Source of the DNA: Macrocystis pyrifera
Taxonomy: Eukaryota; Sar; Phaeophyceae; Laminariales; Laminariaceae
DNA: 64,000 bases
Direction: 5' to 3'
NCBI GenBank assembly: GCA_031763025.1
Contig: JASSKH010000010.1
Span: forward strand, 434,001 to 498,000
The position numbers and the translations under genes were made by a program. The notes beneath the pieces were generated by a model that did no database searches, was not told the origin of the DNA, and was given only the letters and a program-made list of their open reading frames with translations. Positions 11,666 to 22,290 of this stretch are shown piece by piece. The first letter of the stretch is position 1. Every line of letters begins with the position of its first letter.

Positions 11666-11965
11666 TCAGTAGCGGCCAAAACGAGGAACGGGTACGATAG
11701 TGCTCTCGGCCCACACAACGGATCCTTCAGTTTCCTTCAGGGTGTGTCTAGCGTACTGATGATCATCTAAGACGATTGACGGCGGATGCGCAGTAGGGGC
11801 AAGGCCACGTCCGGGATGCTCTTGGCGAAAAGGTTGCTTTGAGCTGTGCAACGCCTTGGGCTCGCGAGCTGCCGTAGCTCCGAGCGCGATTTCGGTTGAT
11901 CTGCGGGTCTCGGATTTTTTCGTTCCCCGCGGACACTGGCCAACCCCCCCACAAACCCGGATCAA
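11666..11965 (-). other. Exon-like segment, frame undecided
   Basis: All three minus frames are open for 60-100 codons around 11763-11950, and an acceptor (GACCCGCAG) precedes one of them. One frame would end a protein with IPDVALPLLRIRRQSS before a stop. The frames compete and none is recognisable, so I only flag it. Confidence 0.2.
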
Positions 11966-12312
11966 CCTGAATCGTCATGGTGGCGATTTTTCGCGTATAT
12001 AGGTTTGTTCCCCTCGTTGGTGGCCTGTAGCCCCCGATTGCCGGCGAGATCGTTTTCCAATCCTCTGGTATGCGCCGCCTATTGGTGCTACGAAATTTGA
12101 GGGAGAAAAGCTTGTTTGTGATCTCAAAATTATACCGGCCTACGATCCCTCCAGAAAAAGCACCAGATGGAATATATATATATATATAAAAAAGGCACTC
12201 TGTGCACCACTTCGGCACTGCTCCCTTAATATGCTCCTTTGCTACAGCAGTTTTTTTTTTAATAAGTTGACGGTCTATTATAATAAAATTTTAGCCGTTC
12301 AAGGCCTCTTTA

Positions 12313-13127
12313 GGGCCCGTATTAATGATAAACTTTTTTTTTAATGATATTCCTCTAATATTTTCTTCGTTTGATTTGATTTGCATCTGATTGGTCGAAA
12401 AGTGAATAACCAAACATGCATTTTGGCTTGAGACTCGACAAAAACGAAAAAAACACGAATTTGACAACAAGTCTTTTGGGACTTCTTTTGCTCTTGGTGC
12501 TATTCAATTTGGGGGGTTTGTCCAACTCGACGTGGCATGTTACTGAAACCGAAGCAAGCCACGCAAGCTCGAGCTATGTCGTCGACTGCTTCACAGGTGA
12601 GATCCACCATTCCCGAGAGACAGGGCCACCGGAGCAGCCGCAGCGCGAGGTCCGACGGCCCCTAGCACAGAATAGACCATCCGCGGCGCCACTAAAAATC
12701 ACAAGGCCGTGGCAAACCCAGTTTTTCATCCCCTTTTGCCTCGCAAACCACACGGACACCGACCAGCTCACGACTTCGCACAGAAGTTCGATCGCTGTGT
12801 CCCCCGTCGCTGCTGCCTGCGTGGGGCTTCGGGGCTGCGCCAGTCACCCAAGACATCCCGAGAGCGATAGCCTCTTCGGCGGTGCCGGCAGAAGCAATCG
12901 GCCGCTGACCCCGGCTCCCCGGGGAGGACGCGGGCCGTCGCTCGCCTCGTTGGTTGCTCTCGGTTGTTCGTTGACCCTTGTGCGTTACTCGAGTTTTTCA
13001 GCAAAATACGCTATTCCTCGATAGGACCCAAAGGCATACTTTTCACGAAATTTTATTCAAATCAAATAAAATTCATTTTTCCCTATTCGATTATGATGAA
13101 AAAAAGGTTTCTCGTTAAGACGAGCCC
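12313..13127. mobile_element. Harbinger-like non-autonomous DNA transposon, 815 bp
   Basis: The ends are imperfect inverted repeats about 100 bp long: left GGGCCCGTATTAATGATAAA, right (reverse complement) GGGCTCGTCTTAACGAGAAA, both followed by T-runs and a TTTGATTTGA / TATTTGATTTGA box, then CGAAAAGTGA / CGTGAAAAGTA. TTA flanks both sides (12310-12312 and 13128-13130). A 3-bp TTA duplication and GGGC-type ends are typical of PIF/Harbinger elements. The GC-rich interior has one long ORF without a DDE transposase motif, so the copy is non-autonomous. Confidence 0.8.
12416..13024 (+). CDS. ORF inside the Harbinger-like element
   Basis: This 202-codon frame fills the interior between the inverted repeats. 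It begins with a charged stretch and a hydrophobic segment (LLGLLLLLVLFNLGG), then becomes Pro/Ser/Arg-rich. It has neither a transposase nor a Myb-like motif. It may be captured sequence or a chance frame in GC-rich DNA; the hydrophobic segment is the only structural hint. Confidence 0.25.
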   Translation: MHFGLRLDKNEKNTNLTTSLLGLLLLLVLFNLGGLSNSTWHVTETEASHASSSYVVDCFTGEIHHSRETGPPEQPQREVRRPLAQNRPSAAPLKITRPWQTQFFIPFCLANHTDTDQLTTSHRSSIAVSPVAAACVGLRGCASHPRHPESDSLFGGAGRSNRPLTPAPRGGRGPSLASLVALGCSLTLVRYSSFSAKYAIPR

Positions 13128-13139
13128 TTAGACTTGATT

Positions 13140-13500
13140 AGGTAGTGTTGGATATCGATATCGGAATCGAGTTCGATAATACACCGATTAAAAAAAAAAC
13201 GATAACAAAAGTAATCGATACGATACCCTCATCAATACGATACCGATAAACAAACAACTTATCGATACCCACAAACAAAAAGCTAATGGATACGATACCG
13301 ATAAAAAAAGAAGTAATCGATACGATACCGATAAACAGAAAAACCAGTCGCGTAGATACCGATAAGCAAAAAAATAATCGATACGATACCGATAAGCAAA
13401 AAAAAAAATCGATTTGATGCCGATAAACAATGAAACAAATCAATGCAATACCGATAAACAGTAAAACAAATCGATACGATACCGATATTTTGATAGATTG
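13140..13500. repeat. CGATACGATACCGATAAA minisatellite
   Basis: About ten degenerate copies of a 30-40-bp unit built from ATCGATACGATACCGATAAA plus an A-rich spacer follow one another. The minus strand reads open frames repeating IGIVSI-like peptides, an artefact of the repeat. It starts just outside the right target duplication of the 815-bp transposon. Confidence 0.8.
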
Positions 13501-13799
13501 AAGCTTTCGTTTCAATATCTGCGTAAAAAACACGGGGATGCGAGGGGATGGAGGGCCAAACACGTTCAATATGTACGATGTATCCAACGCTATTCACTAT
13601 ACTAGATTTAGCGTGCGAGGGTTTCCTGGCGGTGAGCAAAGATGTCGGTTGACGCACTCTGGATAGTTCTGACCCGTCAGAGCCCCTTAGGATTTGATTA
13701 TGGTAGCTTACACTTTTTCATGACAGATCGCGATCTGGATCATCTACTGACTGTAGACGCTACCCTGCCGTTGTGATGTGTTGTGCGTGATCTGTGATA

Positions 13800-14010
13800 C
13801 GTATTATAGTACAGATCCAATCCGGGAAACATGTTGCTATTAATAGATCGTAAACATCGTACGGCTCCCACCCGGCATGGTGATGAGCTAGATCATACCC
13901 GCGCAGACCAGGAATCCGTCTGCCCTGAAGTATCTGCTGTAGATCATGCAGTGGGGATCGGTGACCTATCCGGGGTGCGAGGTGTGTAAATAGGTTTGGT
14001 GTGAGGAGTT
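13800..14010 (-). repeat. Dispersed repeat B, copy 1
   Basis: On the minus strand this reads CACCGATCCCCACTGCATGA, then GATCTAGCTCAT, then GCCGGGTGGG, then ACATGTTTCC and GGATCTGT. The same blocks in the same order occur at 32880-33110 and, interrupted, at 37945-38745. Frames in the first two copies read a shared peptide (DLAH..AGWGP type). Confidence 0.7.
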
Positions 14011-14170
14011 CCTTGCCTTTACGGCTGTCTGTCCGCCAGGGGACGAGAGGACCGTTAGCTGACATCCTTGGTGGAGAGAGCGCACTATGCTTGGTGCATG
14101 CTGTCAAAGGCGAATATGCCGTAGAGAGCGCGATCTGGCTCTCGGTGCATACGGTAGGGCATGAGTGCAT
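14001..14170 (+). other. Weak exon-like segment
   Basis: A frame reading GGESALCLVHAVKGEYAVES ends at a possible donor (CCTGGTAGGC). The acceptor is unclear and the opposite strand is also open. I do not assign a gene. Confidence 0.2.
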
Positions 14171-14199
14171 GCCTGGTAGGCCTTTGCCTTTCGCTCCCT

Positions 14200-14341
14200 T
14201 TTGTTTTTGTGTTACCATTCGTCTTGGCCTCGTCTTGGCCTTCGTTTTTGCCTTTCACTTCTTTTGGTGCTTGCCTTTGCCTCTCCGCCCTTCTTGGTAT
14301 TTTCCTTCGTGCTTTCCTTCGTCCTTGCCTTTTTCTTCCCT

Positions 14342-14376
<35 letters not shown>

Positions 14377-14400
14377 CCCCCCTACTCCTGTTGGTGAAGG
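14200..14400. repeat. Pyrimidine-rich tract with C33 run
   Basis: CTT/CCTT-rich sequence leads into 33 consecutive C (14343-14375). A second C-run of about 25 lies at 14741-14765. Neither stretch is coding. Confidence 0.8.
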
Positions 14401-14877
14401 TTGCCCGGCGGTCAAGCGCTGATCGCGACTTGAGAACTTCAATGTTTTTTTACTTACGGCACGAGCGAGAAAAAAGCAAGCGCTCAAAAATCGCGCTTTT
14501 GGCTTGCGTGTTTTTTAGTTGTTGACGTTTTATTTCGCCTTTGTTTATGGTGTGCGCTCGATCTTCGCTTTGTGTGTTTGGTTGTGTTTTTTTTTTTAGG
14601 CTTTTCATCAACGCGTCTGGATATTGCGTTTCATGTTTGTTTTTGTACATAAGATATTCATCTAGACGAGCCTGGCGTTTTGTCTTGGCTTTCTTTTTGG
14701 CGTTTCCCACCCTGCCCCCCTGCATACCCTTATCTCGCGACCCCCCCCCCCCCCCCCCCCCCCCCAACCCCCCCCACTCCTCGTTGACCTGTCGTGTTGT
14801 GCCCTAAATGCGCGCTCTGCTGTTGTGCGTTTAATTTACTTGCCTGTAACGGCTACGTAACGGCTATGTTTATATAG

Positions 14878-14966
14878 TGGCGGACATCTTGAACGGCGAG
14901 AGGTCGCCCAAGGAAGGACTCGAGGACCTCATGACGATGCCCCTCAAGGCGGAGATGTACGACTAG
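14878..14966 (+). CDS. C-terminal exon resembling NAD(P)-glycerol-3-phosphate dehydrogenase
   Basis: After the acceptor TTTATATAG the frame reads ADILNGERSPKEGLEDLM, then TMPLKAEMYD and TAG. Bacterial and plastid glycerol-3-phosphate dehydrogenases (GpsA type) end in a helix of the pattern IL-G--SP-E-LE-LM followed by a short basic/acidic PLKAE-like tail, which this matches. The enzyme reduces dihydroxyacetone phosphate to glycerol 3-phosphate for lipid synthesis. I could not find the Rossmann GxGxxG exon or the catalytic-domain exons upstream; the preceding kilobases hold repeats and C-runs. The gene therefore has very long introns, or this is a stranded last exon. The assignment rests on 29 residues from memory of the family. 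Confidence 0.45.
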
Positions 14967-15415
14967 TGACGTGGCATGAAATATCACGGCACTAGGTCAT
15001 GAGATGTTACGATATTATATGTCACGGCGTGGCATGTCACGGCGCGATATGTCACGACACTATATTGCGCGGCATGGCATGTCACGATATGATATGTCAC
15101 GACATCCTTCATCGCGGTATGATATGTCACGGCCTGTCATATTACGACATGTCACGGTATGACATGTGACGTCACGATACACCACGGCATGACGTGTGAC
15201 GTCACGTCACAAGTCACGACATTATATGTCACGGCATATTACGAGATGCTGCGATATGTGACGACGTAATGTGACGTCACACGGCATGCCAAGACATGTC
15301 CCGGTATTTCTTGGTATATCACGAATTGACATGTCACGTCATGGCATGTCATCATATCATGTCACGGCATGACGTGTCACGACCTGCCATGGCATGAAAT
15401 GACGTGACACGCAGG
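14967..15415. repeat. ATGTCACGRCAT degenerate minisatellite
   Basis: Dozens of near copies of a 9-12-bp unit such as ATGTCACGGC and ACATGACATGTCACG run without a gap. Many units are palindromic (CATG, GTCAC/GTGAC). The run starts directly behind the stop codon at 14966, so it would form the 3' UTR or downstream flank of that gene. Confidence 0.8.
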
Positions 15416-15459
15416 AGACGACGCTCGAAGTGGGGGACGCGAACACACTTCGAGGAGGG

Positions 15460-15550
15460 ACGGGGGGGGGGGGGGAGAGTATGGGGGCTGGGAGGGGGTT
15501 GGGGGTGGGGGCGGCGGCGGCGGGTAGTTTTTTTTATTCCCTGGGTAGAG

Positions 15551-15588
<38 letters not shown>

Positions 15589-15600
15589 GGGGATGTTTTT
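15460..15600. repeat. G-rich tract with G33 run
   Basis: This stretch has several G-runs, the longest 33 G (15555-15587), plus a GGC trinucleotide patch at 15510-15525. Open frames across it are glycine artefacts. Confidence 0.8.
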
Positions 15601-15859
15601 CTTCCCCTAGATAGAGCTAGGTATACGCTTTTAGGCATACATGGAAACGCTGGCATACTTAGTGTAGCTTTTGTTTTTGATATGTTAACCCTTGTACCAC
15701 TGCTAAAATTATCCTTCACTAATTCCAAGTATTTTATCTCCAATCACGCGGGCGCGGTTCTAGGGGGGTTAAAGGCGAAGTGAAAGATATAGTATGAGGA
15801 ATGTTTTACCTGGTATCTGGGAAACACCAGTACCTGGTAGATTTGTGTTTGTGTTCGCT

Positions 15860-16225
15860 AGTTAGCGTTTTTCTTGTTTCCATCGTCGACGGCGGCGGCC
15901 GAGGCGAGGGGCAGCAGGTGTAACGGCTGGCGCGTTTCGGGTTGCCGGGGGCGGCGGCTTATTTAACAGCACAGATGGCGGGGCGAGGGGCTGGCCGGCC
16001 CACTCGCTGCACGGTGGGCCGACTGACCTGCTGGCCTGTGTCAAGCAGTGCTGGTTTCTGTGCGCTGCTTGCTGCTGCTGTCCGAACGACTGCTGGCGTG
16101 TTTCGAGGCTTTCAAGCAGTGCTGGTTCGAAGGTGCCGCTTGGTGGTGCTGCTGTCCGAACGACGACGGGGCGGTAAGGCGCTATATCTGGCTCGCCCTG
16201 TTACAGCTGCTATAGACTATTAATA
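15860..16225 (+). other. GC-rich segment with internal duplication
   Basis: Two imperfect copies of a 65-75-bp block (AAGCAGTGCTGGTT up to TGCTGTCCGAACGAC) lie at about 16044-16100 and 16110-16168. One frame reads KQCWF and CCCPND in both copies. The reading frame between the blocks is not the same throughout, so I leave it as a duplicated segment rather than a gene. Confidence 0.35.
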
Positions 16226-16585
16226 GCCCTTTCGGCAATGTTTCCAGTCGTTTTTGCTCGTGACGGGTATTGTATGTACCTGCTGTAGGTTTACAACAGT
16301 TGTGACAGTATGGCAAAGAGGGACAGAGTTATATAGGTACGTTGTGTCTTTAGCACAGCATGGCAGAGAAACACCATCAGGAACAGAGGAACTTCGCATT
16401 GTCTGGTTGATTGATGGTTTGATTGACGAGCGTTACATCGTCCGCGCAGCCCGGGTTGCCTACCGGTGTAGGAGGTCTGTGGTGGTAGACTTACTACTAC
16501 TACTACTACTACTAGAAGTAGCAAGATATTTGGTAGTAGTAGTAGTAAGTAGCAAGGGTACAGACCAGCAAGTAGCAAGGTATTT

Positions 16586-16836
16586 GGTGCTCGCGGTTTT
16601 CCTGTTGGTCAAGTTTGGTGAAAGGAAGTTTCTAATTGGTGGAAAATCCATGGTCGATAAGGTGTCGTTATCCAGGGTCGAGACGTCACTTTTCGAGGAA
16701 ACATGAAATTTCACAATTCGCCACGGGCCGTGGATGATGGATGATGTCAGTCTCTTTTTGTTCGAGGCACAAGAGGGTTTCCACCAATCGGAAAACTCCT
16801 TCGCGAAGTTGACGAAATCAGAAAACTGGGGGCACC
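16586..16836. mobile_element. 251-bp MITE with 60-bp inverted repeats
   Basis: The left end GGTGCTCGCGGTTTTCCTG matches the reverse complement of the right end, GGTGCCCCCAGTTTTCTG. The match continues inward through GTCAA-TT and the GATTGGTGGAAA block. The flanks (TATTT and ATATA) do not give a clear target duplication. The middle of about 130 bp is unique. Confidence 0.65.
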
Positions 16837-17155
16837 ATATACCGGTACCTGTTTTTCTGTCTGCTATCAATATTTGCTGCAGTGTTTGTGCGACACGTGC
16901 GCTGGCAGCAGAATGGTGCTACTCGTTCTTGTACTTCTGCTGCACGCCCACACGGTCGATACTACCTGTATGCCGCACTTGCTTGCTTGCCACAGGTGTT
17001 TTTGCTGACATTATACCTGTGTCCAGCACTGTAGTTAAAACAATGTGTCCGGCTGAAAAATTCCGTGTGGATGTTGTTACTCCCCCCCCCCCCCCCAGTA
17101 TTTCTAACGCCAGAAGGTTAATGATGCATGCCACACCAGACGTTGGGAGGAACCC
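16837..17155. other. Spacer without recognised gene
   Basis: Frames are open on both strands at 16840-17080 but without splice support. A C14 run lies near 17083. Confidence 0.4.
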
Positions 17156-17159
17156 CCCC

Positions 17160-17287
17160 CCGCGCTTGGTGCAAGCAATGTCTGCCGGTCGGTGAAAACC
17201 CGACGTGCTCCGTCCCGGCATTGTAGGGATGCGAGGGTCTATGGTCATATGACTACGGTCATGCACGATAATGAGTACACCCCCCCG
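17160..17287 (+). repeat. Poly-C-tailed repeat C, partial copy 1
   Basis: This copy begins at GCTTGGTGCAAGCAATGTC, continues through GGTGAAAACCCGAC and GTAGGGATGCGAGGGTCTATG and ends at GAGTACA followed by C7. It lacks the 5' part seen in the next copy. Confidence 0.75.
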
Positions 17288-17515
17288 CCTCACAAGCGGT
17301 CTTAGTAGGATGCAGCTCACCCTTCATGCGACTCGCCGGACACCTCACGGCGCTTCGCGCTTGGTGCAAGCAATGTCTGCCTGGTCGGTGAAAACCCGAC
17401 ATGCTCCGTCCCGGCACTGTAGGGATGCGAGGGTCTATGGTCATACGACTACGGCCATGCATGAGATCGAGTACATCTCTCCTATCGAGTACACCCCCTC
17501 ACCCCCCCCCCCCTC
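17284..17515 (+). repeat. Poly-C-tailed repeat C, copy 2
   Basis: This copy starts at CCGCCTCACAAGCGG and runs through GGATGCAGCTCACCCTTCAT, GGTGAAAACCCGACATGC and GCCATGCATGAGATCGAGTA to a C-rich tail. It directly follows copy 1, so the two are in tandem. Confidence 0.8.
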
Positions 17516-17674
17516 GGGTCTGGGTGCCGCGATTGGGCTCGAACGGGTTAGGGCGCAGGAGCTCCACGAGCGGCTTTCTCTAGAAAGGGACGAGACGTCC
17601 GACGTTCGATGTTGCGCCTTCGACCTCGTATCGGATGTGTCCCTTGTTCTCCTCTTTTTTCTTGTTTTTTCCTG

Positions 17675-17675
<1 letters not shown>

Positions 17676-17712
<37 letters not shown>
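17676..17712. repeat. (CT)n microsatellite
   Basis: About 16 CT units follow a T-rich stretch with many CTTTTT blocks. Confidence 0.9.
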
Positions 17713-17713
<1 letters not shown>

Positions 17714-17719
17714 CTCGAT

Positions 17720-18460
17720 ACGTTTTTGTGTCTCTCGCGTTCTAAAAAGGAACCAGCGCGGCTTCTTCCTCTCCCTTTTTTTACATATATTTTATATTTT
17801 TGTCCCTCGTTTTAGTTTTTTGGTGTCTGGTGCGATATGGTCCGACGAGTCTTGCGTTTTGTCCTGCGCGCGACGACTAACTTATGACTTACTCTCCTGC
17901 ATTGATAATGCTTCAAATGCTGTCCTTACGTAAGAGACCGGGCTTTTCGGGCTCCTCGAGGTATTTTTTTGCCTTAATACACAATTTTTTTCAGTGTCGA
18001 GGTGATCAGTCCAGGGGTCAAAACCGCGATGTCCTTTGAGCAGCTTTGCTTACCGTTGCAATTATTGACGACGACAGTAGACAGTAGCAGGAACAGTAAA
18101 TAGCGAGTAATGCGTTGGGGTGTTCGCGGCGAGTGAATGTGTCCGCGACTTGGTCGTATTTCGGCAGGGAGTACATTATTAATGTGCTGACTAGATGATC
18201 CAGATCGTGACCTGTGAGCTTGTGTTATTCCGATTATTTTATCTGGGCGGTGTACAACGAACGCCAGCTAAAGAGTCGACTAGGCCGTCTTGGTTGCGCT
18301 TTACCTCGCACGGTTGGAAATGTGTATATATATATATACGTAATATGCTTGAAGTGTAATCGGGCTCGAGGCAACAGCTCGGGCGGACAAAGAAGAAGGT
18401 AAGTGGAGGCCGTGGTCACACGGTTTGGTAGCCTGTATTAATTTCCTGTTTCGCAAGCCC
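17720..18460. other. Spacer without recognised gene
   Basis: T-rich sequence to about 17990, then mixed sequence. No supported exon. A short TATATA run lies near 18325. Confidence 0.4.
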
Positions 18461-18461
18461 A

Positions 18462-19030
18462 ATGGGACACTTCTTCCATGGTAATGCTGCCATCGAAATT
18501 CGACGGGAGTCCCATGGAAGCACCACAGATTTCCTACGGAAGTCCGATGGCGTTCCATCTCACGGAAGCAAGAATCCCACGGAACTCCCACAGAAGCACC
18601 ACGGAAGTCTCATGAGAACTCCGGAGTCGCACGGAAGTCCCATTGGAGCTCCGATTTCCACGAAGGTCCATGGGAACCAGGAAGTCCTACCGAAATACCG
18701 TGAAAGTCCCATGGAAGTCCCACGGAAGCACTATGGGAATTGAGAACTTCCACGTAAGTACCCATGGGAAGTCCCACGTAAGTAGCCATGGGAAAAGTCC
18801 CATGGGACTCCGACGAACGCACAATTCCCATGGAGACCTCCGTGGGACTTTCGTTGGTGTCTTGGGAGTCCCATGGTGCTTCCGTGGTACTTCCATCATG
18901 CTTGCATGGGATTGTACTTCTGTGGGACTTCCGAATTCCCCGTGGTGCTCCCGTAGACCTTCGGACTTCCATGGGACTCCCTAATGGTAGTTCCCATGGG
19001 ACTTCAGTCGGCCTCCTTGGTACTTCCACG
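18462..19030. repeat. CCATGGGACTTCC inverted minisatellite
   Basis: From 18475 to about 18785 units of the form GGAAGTCCCATGG or CACGGAAGTCCCA repeat. From about 18800 to 19025 the same units appear mainly as the reverse complement (TGGGACTTCCATGG). The whole stretch is a long imperfect inverted repeat made of 10-13-bp units. Overlapping frames on both strands are open only because the unit lacks stops. Confidence 0.8.
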
Positions 19031-19202
19031 AGATATCATATATTGCTACTATTACACTACAGTGTACTACTACGTACTGCAATTAATACTATTAATACCT
19101 GGTGCTACTACTGTACACTACTACAACTACTACTACTTGCAACTACTACTTACTACTACCACTATACCTGGTACTACTTTTGTACTACTACTACTACTAC
19201 TA

Positions 19203-19307
19203 TTACGGGGGTCCATAGTAAATAGGACCTAGGGTATACACAGAAAACTATATATTTCCCTATTTTTACTAACAATATTTGGTCCTATTTACTATGGTCC
19301 CCCGTAA
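19203..19307. mobile_element. 105-bp MITE, copy 2 (best preserved)
   Basis: The left end TTACGGGGGTCCATAGTAAA matches the right end TTACGGGGGACCATAGTAAA read on the opposite strand. TA flanks both sides (19201-19202, 19308-19309). A TA duplication and terminal inverted repeats without coding capacity fit a Tc1/mariner-derived MITE. Confidence 0.85.
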
Positions 19308-19322
19308 TACTACTACCAGGTA

Positions 19323-19640
<318 letters not shown>

Positions 19641-20453
19641 ACTGTTACAGGTGGCCGGGACCCCCCCCCCACTGCATAATGTAGGCGTAAAAATAAACCA
19701 CAGGTGTGGAGACGCAGAACAAAGTACGCAGCAAACCCACAGGTGTCGACAACCTTTCCTTTCAATTCGGTATGCGTAATATCAATATGAATACGTGTGC
19801 TATACACAGCACGTACACTGTTCTACAGTAAAGTAAGTCTCCGCATACGTTTTTACGCCCGCGTACGTTTTACTATTAAATATTACGCCCGCGTTATGCA
19901 AGGGGTCGGCCACCGATTTTTACTAATATACTAATACTTACTATTAATAACTGTACTACCAGGTATACAGTACCACTATGAATACAAGTACAGCAGCTGA
20001 TTAACGTGCCCTCCACGCTGCAATGCTGCGGCGGGATAAACACCTACCTATATACCGATCTTCTACTTGCTTGCTGCTACTACTACTGCTGCCTGCTGCT
20101 GTTCTGCTGTCCCTGAAGAAAGGAGGAGGAGGAAAGCAACTAACTCGACAGCTGGCAATCCGCTGCAATGTCGTCGGCCGTCGGGAATGATTCCGTGTCT
20201 ACCACCGAAAGTTTTTTTTTGTGTTTCCACTGAAACCGATCAATCCCCGTTTTCAGTACTTAATTTATCCTATATATACCAGAAAACGATGGCAAATTGC
20301 TGCTGCTGCTGCTGTATGATACTCGTATCGGCCTCTACGCTTGGTACTAAACTTGTATTTGTTCCAAAGATATGAAAGATCTCGTGAAAGCAAGAAACGC
20401 CAGAATAAACACAATAAACCCAAAAGCCAAAGAGCAAAGAGCTACCTGTGCAG
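19641..20453. other. Spacer upstream of the membrane-protein gene
   Basis: Mixed sequence with short CTG/CTA runs and a C10 run near 19660. A short frame with six Cys codons (20289-20374) follows an ATG but stops before the next acceptor. I assign nothing. Confidence 0.4.
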
Positions 20454-21175
20454 CAGTATGCGACGGCTTTGAATCTCGATACTTTACATCAACCAACAGC
20501 GAGGGTCGATCTGATCACGCCGATCATGCCGGGGCTGCCGTTAATCGCGGCTTCGGTCGTTGGCTCCTTCGTTGTCTTCAAGTACTACGAACCCAAGCCG
20601 TGCCAGTGAGTGAGCCGATTTCAAAAACGATGCCTTCTTCTTCTGTGTCTGTACTCTGATTGTTCGGACTTGGGTGTGCAAGCTAAGATCGTCGTGTCTG
20701 CAGTAGATCGTGGACCAGCGAGCAGTACGTCGAGTCTGCTGCGTGCGCGCTGCTCCTAGCGCCTCTTAGTTGTATGTGGTCTTTGTTCTCAACCGCCCTC
20801 AGACCCCAGATCGATCGGAGATTCAATTCTTGTGGGTCTTCTCGTGGCAGGCCTCTTATTACTTTTCGAAGAAAGAGCAGAGGAGGGGTACGACTACGAA
20901 AAACGTTTGGCTCGTTTTGTTAGGCACACTGCCATGTGTCTGTATTTCGGAAAGCAAACGAGGTATGATACCAGGTACAGCAGTACCTACCTAGAGTTGG
21001 TGGTGTTGATGAGATCACCGGGACTGGCTGGTTGGTGGTGGATCGACTCAAGAATGGCAGCATACATCAGCAGTACGTACGGGCTGGCGCTGTGCGAGTC
21101 AATCTTCACGACGCCGGGCACCCGTTTCCATGCGCTTTTGATACTTTTGGCCTCTTGTTATACATACATGCGTGA
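20454..21175 (+). CDS. Four-exon membrane-protein gene end, unrecognised
   Basis: Exon 1 (20454-20605) follows ACCTGTGCAG, reads a hydrophobic span (MPGLPLIAASVVGSFVVF) and ends at GTGAGT. Exon 2 (20704-20771) follows GTCTGCAG and contains SAACALLLAPLS. A 31-nt intron (20772-20802, GTATGT..CTCAG) leads to exon 3 (20803-20962), with a second membrane span (ILVGLLVAGLLLLF) and then charged EERAEEGYDYEKRLARFVRH. A 32-nt intron (20963-20994, GTATGA..CCTAG) leads to exon 4 (20995-21175), which reads EITGTGWLVVDRLKNGS and ends at TGA. All phases agree (2 at each junction). Reading through the last intron instead keeps a longer frame to 21248. Two or three membrane spans followed by a soluble C-terminal part are visible. 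I do not recognise the family. Confidence 0.6.
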
Positions 21176-21249
21176 TGTGGCGATCGTTGCTTCTCGACGG
21201 GCAAAAATCACGTTGCATGCTTCATTTTCACTTTGGACGAAAACATAAG

Positions 21250-22290
21250 GATCGTTGACAAACTAATATAGATACTAAATGGGCCTTACAATTCCGTCCA
21301 TAGTGGTACTGCACAGCACAGCCATCGTTCCTGATCAGAGCAGCTCGCACGTAGTCGTGTAGTCGTAGTCGTATCATAGCAGCAGCAGCAGCAGTAGCGT
21401 GTTGTGCCGGAAGATAGCCATGCCACAGATAGACAGACAGACAGACCTCCACTACATAGCAGTGGAGGAATGCTGCGGTTCGTTGCATGGTAAAAATCGA
21501 AGTCCCACAGCTCGTTGATACGGTTCATTCACCACAAGCGAGTCACGCAAGTACTCTATTAATATTAATAGCAACGCAAGATACGTAAAGGGTCTGTTGG
21601 GCGGTTTCGCCTTCAGCTTGGAAAAAAACACGCACACGTCGGACAGGCGGACAGGTCATGTGAGTGAACTCATCTGTATCCAGGTAGAGCTCACCCCCTG
21701 CAAAACATGCTTTTAGACGAGCTACGTGCATACCAGATGTCTCCTACAGCCCACACCCGCAGGATACATTCATTCGCAGAAGAAGAGCTGTCTGCTGTAC
21801 GATCAAAGCTACATACATACAGGAATCGCCGGCAACCATTCATGCATGCATGCATGTATGTATGTATGTGTAGAGAGAGCTACCAAGTACTATTACAGTA
21901 GACTGCTGTATCTCGTACCTTGTACAGCTCGCATCCGGCACACATGTGACACTCTATAGCTCGTATCGTGGAGCTCCTATGGTTCACCGAAGGGTGCTCG
22001 ACAAAAAGTACTCCTTCCCAATGTCAAACGAAAAACAAACCAGTGGGTCAAAGCGGGTTGGGATTTCTGGACGAAGTGCCGAAAAGAGGTTTCCCCCCCC
22101 CCCCCCCCCCCCTTATATTTGTACGTATTTTACAAGGTTTTCGTATTCCCCCTTGTCTGGGTCTCAAAAATGGGTAGTGAGGTGCGGGATTCTTTTTCGT
22201 GGACCCCTGACTCAACCTGCGGAAACATTTGCAGAAGAATTATCTCCCATATTGGTAGCTTACGCCCGGAAAAACACTGTGTAGATGATG
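21250..22290. other. Spacer without recognised gene
   Basis: It contains GCA repeats near 21385, a CATG/TATG run at 21843-21868 and a C18-20 run near 22092. Frames on the minus strand (21228-21731) are open but repetitive. One copy of the GTAGAGCTCACCCCCTGCAA motif lies at 21683. Confidence 0.4.

Noticed and set aside
13140-13660. Minus-strand frames repeating IGIVSI-like and SYRYRID-like peptides
   Set aside because: They result from the tandem repeat unit having no stop in several frames.
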